Below are positions 61,263-64,000 of a stretch of 64,000 bases of DNA, piece after piece. The DNA comes from Flectobacillus roseus (GTDB lineage: Bacteria; Bacteroidota; Bacteroidia; Cytophagales; Spirosomataceae): NCBI RefSeq assembly GCF_030056665.1, contig NZ_JASHIG010000029.1; one strand, given 5' to 3'. Positions within the stretch are counted from its first letter, which is position 1. The number at the start of each line of letters is the position of its first letter. Position numbers and translations under genes: made by a program. The notes under the pieces are model-generated. The model was not told the origin of the DNA, searched no databases, and worked only from the letters and a program-made list of their open reading frames with translations.

Positions 61263-61294
61263 AATCCCAGCAGAAGGGCGAATCTGCTGGGATT
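61263..61294 (-). terminator. terminator facing leftwards, upstream of the TonB receptor gene
   Basis: AATCCCAGCAGA (61263-61274) pairs perfectly with TCTGCTGGGATT (61283-61294) over an 8-base loop. On the minus strand it is followed by TTTTTTG, so it stops transcripts arriving from the right, i.e. from the operon at 61897-63942 or a lost gene. Confidence 0.8.
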
Positions 61295-61299
61295 AAATA

Positions 61300-61896
61300 G
61301 AATACTACGATTCTCTGAAAGGATAATTTTGATATTTTTATAATCTTAAAAATATGCTATTGCCACTACCTTATATACATCGTGTAATAACTGTTTTACT
61401 AAAGCTAGCCATAACCCTTTGAAGCCCCTGGTACAAACCATACCTTTTCAGAGTTCATTGTTTTATACAAAATAGCACAATGAACACGCCAAATCCATCG
61501 ATAATGTAGCTGAATCGTGAGTGGAGGAGATTCTCCTATTTCAGTTTATATAAACCTCTAGAAATTCGAATGAAATATTCTGAATACACCCCATTCCCAA
61601 CGGAATGTTTAGATAAAAAGCTTCTGTTATTCGCTAAATAAGGTACCTCAAAAGTTCTAAATTCATCCAACTAATAAAGAAACTATTTGAACTTTTCTAA
61701 AATAGATTTTGGGTTTAGTTCTTCTTCATTGTAATAACGTATTGCTGTCTGGAGCGGGAAAGTACCAAAATATCAAGAATTTAATAATCCGCTTCACCAG
61801 AATACTATGATTTTTTTGCTTTAAAAGAATTAACAAATTTAAGCTTCGGTTATATAAAACCGTGATGAGGTCTATTGAAAAGAGGAGGATTTACAG
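61300..61896. other. mostly non-coding gap with a possible gene remnant
   Basis: About 600 bases without an intact gene. On the minus strand a 28-codon piece ending at 61683 reads FPLQTAIRYYNEEELNPKS, which looks like the C-terminal end of a protein, perhaps a transposase, but is preceded by a stop codon. The rest shows no clear coding or RNA signal. Confidence 0.35.
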
Positions 61897-62478
61897 TTAT
61901 ATTGAAGCATGTCCTCTATAGTTAAATAATGTAGAAATTACATTTGATTTGCATGAAGAGATTTTTTGTTCAATTTGTTCCTGATAAATAGTAGGATTTT
62001 GGAAATCATTGACTTCATTAACTAAAGAATTTGTTAGACTATCATTTAGACGATCTATTTCCTCTTCAATTTTACGATGAAGGCTTTTTTCAATACCAAG
62101 AATATTATCATAAAACTCCAATCTTAAAGTTACAAAATGGTCCTGAATTTTTTCATTGACTTCTAAAGGAGTTATATATTTTTCGTTAGTTGAATCCAAA
62201 CACATTGGTTTTGTTTCCTTCAAAATTAAATCAAAAACTTCATAAAACTTTTTTAAACCAAAATCAAGAACTAAAGTTTTTAACAATTGAACTTTATAGT
62301 CTTTCTCTTTTTGTGCGTCATCCTTAACGTTTTTACCTCTGAATATATATACTGCAAAGCTAGCATTGAAAGCCGCTATAATAATCATTGCTATCTTGTA
62401 GATAACATCTAGACTAAAACAACCCAAAAATATCAACATTTTAGTTAATAATTTTAAAAGTAAATGTAGAATATCCAT
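61897..62478 (-). CDS. two-span membrane protein with coiled-coil cytoplasmic tail (third gene of GHKL/STAS operon)
   Basis: 193 residues. Two hydrophobic N-terminal segments (LLLKLLTKMLIFLGCFSLDV and IAMIIIAAFNASFAVYIF) are followed by a basic stop-transfer (RGKNVKDDAQKEKDY) and a long charged helical tail (IEEEIDRLNDSLTNSLVNEV). It starts 16 bases after the STAS-like gene and is probably translated from the same mRNA. No enzyme motif is visible. By position it could be the membrane effector or sensor of the system (inference). No family recognised. Confidence 0.7.
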   Translation of the reverse strand: MDILHLLLKLLTKMLIFLGCFSLDVIYKIAMIIIAAFNASFAVYIFRGKNVKDDAQKEKDYKVQLLKTLVLDFGLKKFYEVFDLILKETKPMCLDSTNEKYITPLEVNEKIQDHFVTLRLEFYDNILGIEKSLHRKIEEEIDRLNDSLTNSLVNEVNDFQNPTIYQEQIEQKISSCKSNVISTLFNYRGHASI

Positions 62479-62494
62479 AGAATATTAAAAGTTA

Positions 62495-62833
62495 TTAACC
62501 TAAAGCAGTTCCCTTTCTTAAAATTCTCATTATAGCTTCATTCAATGGTTTTTGATAATTATACTCATCAGACTGAAAAATGAACTTCTCAAAAAACTTT
62601 TCTTTACCAAGTTTGGTTACAACATTTATAAAAAGCTCCTCAAAAAAGGATGGATTAATCGAGTAAATATTGTTTGGTATAATTATTTTAACATGGTCGA
62701 ATTGAGTTTCTAATTCGTCCAAGTGTGAAGATTTTCTAACAATTTCGCCTCTATCTCTACCTGTGAATACTTTTGCGATAGAACCATCATTAGAAGTTAC
62801 TCTATAGTCCTCGAGATTAATAATATTTTCCAT
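62495..62833 (-). CDS. STAS-like domain protein (DUF4325 type)
   Basis: 112 residues, no signal peptide. The second half (SINPSFFEELFINVVTKLG, then FFEKFIFQS) is the DUF4325/STAS-like pattern, known from small proteins found beside GHKL ATPases and related to anti-anti-sigma STAS proteins. It starts only 2 bases after the ATPase stop codon, so the two are translationally coupled. The likely role is binding to the ATPase in a partner-switch. A phosphorylatable Ser is not certain (SINPSFF contains candidates). Confidence 0.78.
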   Translation of the reverse strand: MENIINLEDYRVTSNDGSIAKVFTGRDRGEIVRKSSHLDELETQFDHVKIIIPNNIYSINPSFFEELFINVVTKLGKEKFFEKFIFQSDEYNYQKPLNEAIMRILRKGTALG

Positions 62834-62835
62834 CT

Positions 62836-63942
62836 TTATTTGTTTTCAGATTCGTCATTGAAAAGTATCTGTGTACTTATTAAGGTGCCGGGGAAGTATG
62901 TATTGGTATGTTTAACAAATCTATTATCAGGTTTATCCTCAATGTTTCCGCTTTTATTGAATGTCATGTATTTAAAAGTTTCGGAGTTTGACTTTTTTTC
63001 AATTATCTTATAAGTACCATCAAATTTTATGCTTGTTGCTCCTGACAAAATAACCATTCGAGATATAGGATCTTGAGCATCAAACTGGCCTCTTAAATTA
63101 AAAAAACTCTCAATAAATTGAATAGAACCATTTCCTCTTTTTAGATATGCATCGGTTGAAACGGATGTAATTGCCTCTTGAAGTGCGTACAAAGTCCAAA
63201 GTGATTCTTCTTCCAAACCATTAAACGAAAAATAACCATTTTCAGTATACTTTTTTGATAGAGTCTTCATTTTTTCAACGTTATCTTTATTGGGACAATC
63301 TGGATCTTTAAATTTTTCGTAAATACTTTTCCCAAAGTTAAGAATTACCAATTTAAATATACCAAAATGCTTCTTATCTTTAGTGTATTCTTGAAAATAT
63401 CCAATAGAGAAGCGATACTTTGTGGTAGAATGCTCCTCCGCATTGATCAATATTTCTCCAACAATCGTGCTCAAGTTCTCTATTTGGTCGGAGGTAAGAC
63501 TTTTATTTATGCGCTCTAAAGATTTAATTACATAATCAATAAGCTCGGTTGTATGTAAGTCTTTTTTGCCTTGATGTCGTTGTTGATTTCCTGCTGTATC
63601 TCTGCAATACGTACATAAATTATAAGGAATAATATCTTGAAAATGCCTGAGACTTTTGCTAAAAAGTTTAAGAGATCCAACAGAATGCAATAATTTACTA
63701 ATGTCAGAGTTGTTTTCAATGTTGGCTCCTCCAACTTCAGTTCTGCTTGTATACTTATTCAAAAGTCTACATTTTCTAATAAATTTAAATGTATCTCTCA
63801 AAACAATATCTAAAATTACCTGAGCACACAAATCAAGTTTTTCACAACCACCATAGTTTATTATTATTCTTTTATGGAAAGGTACTCGACCCGAGTGTTT
63901 TCTTGTGATTGGATAAAAAAGCGAAAAAGCTGATTTTTGTAG
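62836..63942 (-). CDS. GHKL-type ATPase (histidine-kinase-like), 5' truncated
   Basis: The downstream 331 codons begin at a TTG (63831), but the frame is open and protein-like for another 37 codons upstream to a stop at 63943-63945, with no ATG, GTG or TTG. The extra residues (ITRKHSGRVPFHKRIIINYG, then GCEKLD) run smoothly into LCAQVILDIVLRD, so the true N-terminus is probably lost. The ATPase core is seen in STIVGEILINAEEHSTTKYR (N-box: Glu, Asn, Glu-His) and RGNGSIQFIESFF (G2-like). No histidine-phosphorylation domain is present. Similar ATPases act as sensor or anti-factor kinases with STAS proteins; the next gene is such a partner. Confidence 0.72.
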   Translation of the reverse strand, partial: LQKSAFSLFYPITRKHSGRVPFHKRIIINYGGCEKLDLCAQVILDIVLRDTFKFIRKCRLLNKYTSRTEVGGANIENNSDISKLLHSVGSLKLFSKSLRHFQDIIPYNLCTYCRDTAGNQQRHQGKKDLHTTELIDYVIKSLERINKSLTSDQIENLSTIVGEILINAEEHSTTKYRFSIGYFQEYTKDKKHFGIFKLVILNFGKSIYEKFKDPDCPNKDNVEKMKTLSKKYTENGYFSFNGLEEESLWTLYALQEAITSVSTDAYLKRGNGSIQFIESFFNLRGQFDAQDPISRMVILSGATSIKFDGTYKIIEKKSNSETFKYMTFNKSGNIEDKPDNRFVKHTNTYFPGTLISTQILFNDESENK

Positions 63943-63972
63943 TTACGACACAAACAAAAAAACAGCTTTTTC
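63923..63972. repeat. 10-bp inverted repeat near the window edge
   Basis: GAAAAAGCTG (63923-63932) and CAGCTTTTTC (63963-63972) flank 30 bases. It spans the point where the ATPase frame stops being open and immediately precedes an ATG at 63974. It could be part of a mobile-element end or simply a promoter-region hairpin. Confidence 0.4.
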
Positions 63973-63973
63973 T

Positions 63974-64000
63974 ATGGCACAGAGTCCATCTACAAATATA
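63974..64000 (+). CDS. possible gene start cut by the window edge
   Basis: ATG at 63974 opens a frame (MAQSPSTNI) to the end of the window. Only nine codons are visible, so neither reality nor function can be judged. It may be the transposase of an element that cut the ATPase gene (inference). Confidence 0.25.

Overview
The window is about 64 kb of AT-rich chromosomal DNA from a Bacteroidota bacterium, most likely of the order Cytophagales (inference). Support: two giant secreted proteins end in a type IX secretion (T9SS) C-terminal sorting domain, two outer-membrane TonB receptors are present, promoters resemble the Bacteroidota TTG-N19-TAnnTTTG type, Shine-Dalgarno signals are weak, and signal peptides end in ...(A/S/G)Q. 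No rRNA, tRNA, CRISPR array or complete prophage was seen. Most intergenic gaps after genes carry a clear stem-loop terminator.

Layout. 1-9.3 kb: PLP lyase fragment, two OFA-like MFS carriers, a subtilisin-like protease, XRE/LuxR/TetR regulators and mogA. 9.3-14.3 kb: an aldehyde dehydrogenase homologue that has lost its catalytic residues, an NhaD antiporter, a coiled-coil lipoprotein and a universal stress protein. 14.4-25.1 kb: an amidase-like DUF1460 protein and a maltodextrin cluster (MFS sugar carrier, two GH13 enzymes, beta-phosphoglucomutase, GH65 phosphorylase). Four genes of this cluster share the element CCATTAACCA just before their start codons. 25.2-31.4 kb: TSUP permease, fatty acid hydroxylase-like protein, LuxR regulator, MFS carrier, a tandem ~100-bp repeat, a cyclase-family hydrolase and dinB.

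32-44 kb: two adjacent paralogous T9SS proteins of about 1430 residues, each built of seven ~190-residue modules with paired cysteines, followed by a TonB receptor whose leader holds a terminator-like hairpin. 44-51 kb: mixed small genes, including an LCIB-type (theta-class-like) carbonic anhydrase homologue, a sugar-lactonase-like propeller, a frameshifted secreted esterase, an AraC remnant, a thioredoxin, a nucleosidase, and a divergent SRPBCC/HxlR pair. 51-61 kb: secreted tannase-like hydrolase, GH20-like glycosidase, membrane and lipoprotein genes, a bactofilin-like protein and a second TonB receptor.

61.9-64 kb: a compact three-gene minus-strand operon encoding a GHKL-type ATPase, a STAS-like (DUF4325) protein and a two-helix membrane protein with a coiled-coil tail. 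It resembles a partner-switching pair joined to a membrane effector, and its first gene looks cut off at the 5' end next to what may be a mobile element at the window edge. This is the best candidate for an uncharacterised system. Several repeat families also stand out: the ~100-bp dispersed element (tandem at 29 kb, inverted single copies at 36.5 and 51.6 kb), palindromes with a GCGAC-YTAA-GTCGC core at 48.6, 56.0 and 58.6 kb, and a 39-bp hairpin-bearing direct repeat on both sides of a small gene near 47 kb.
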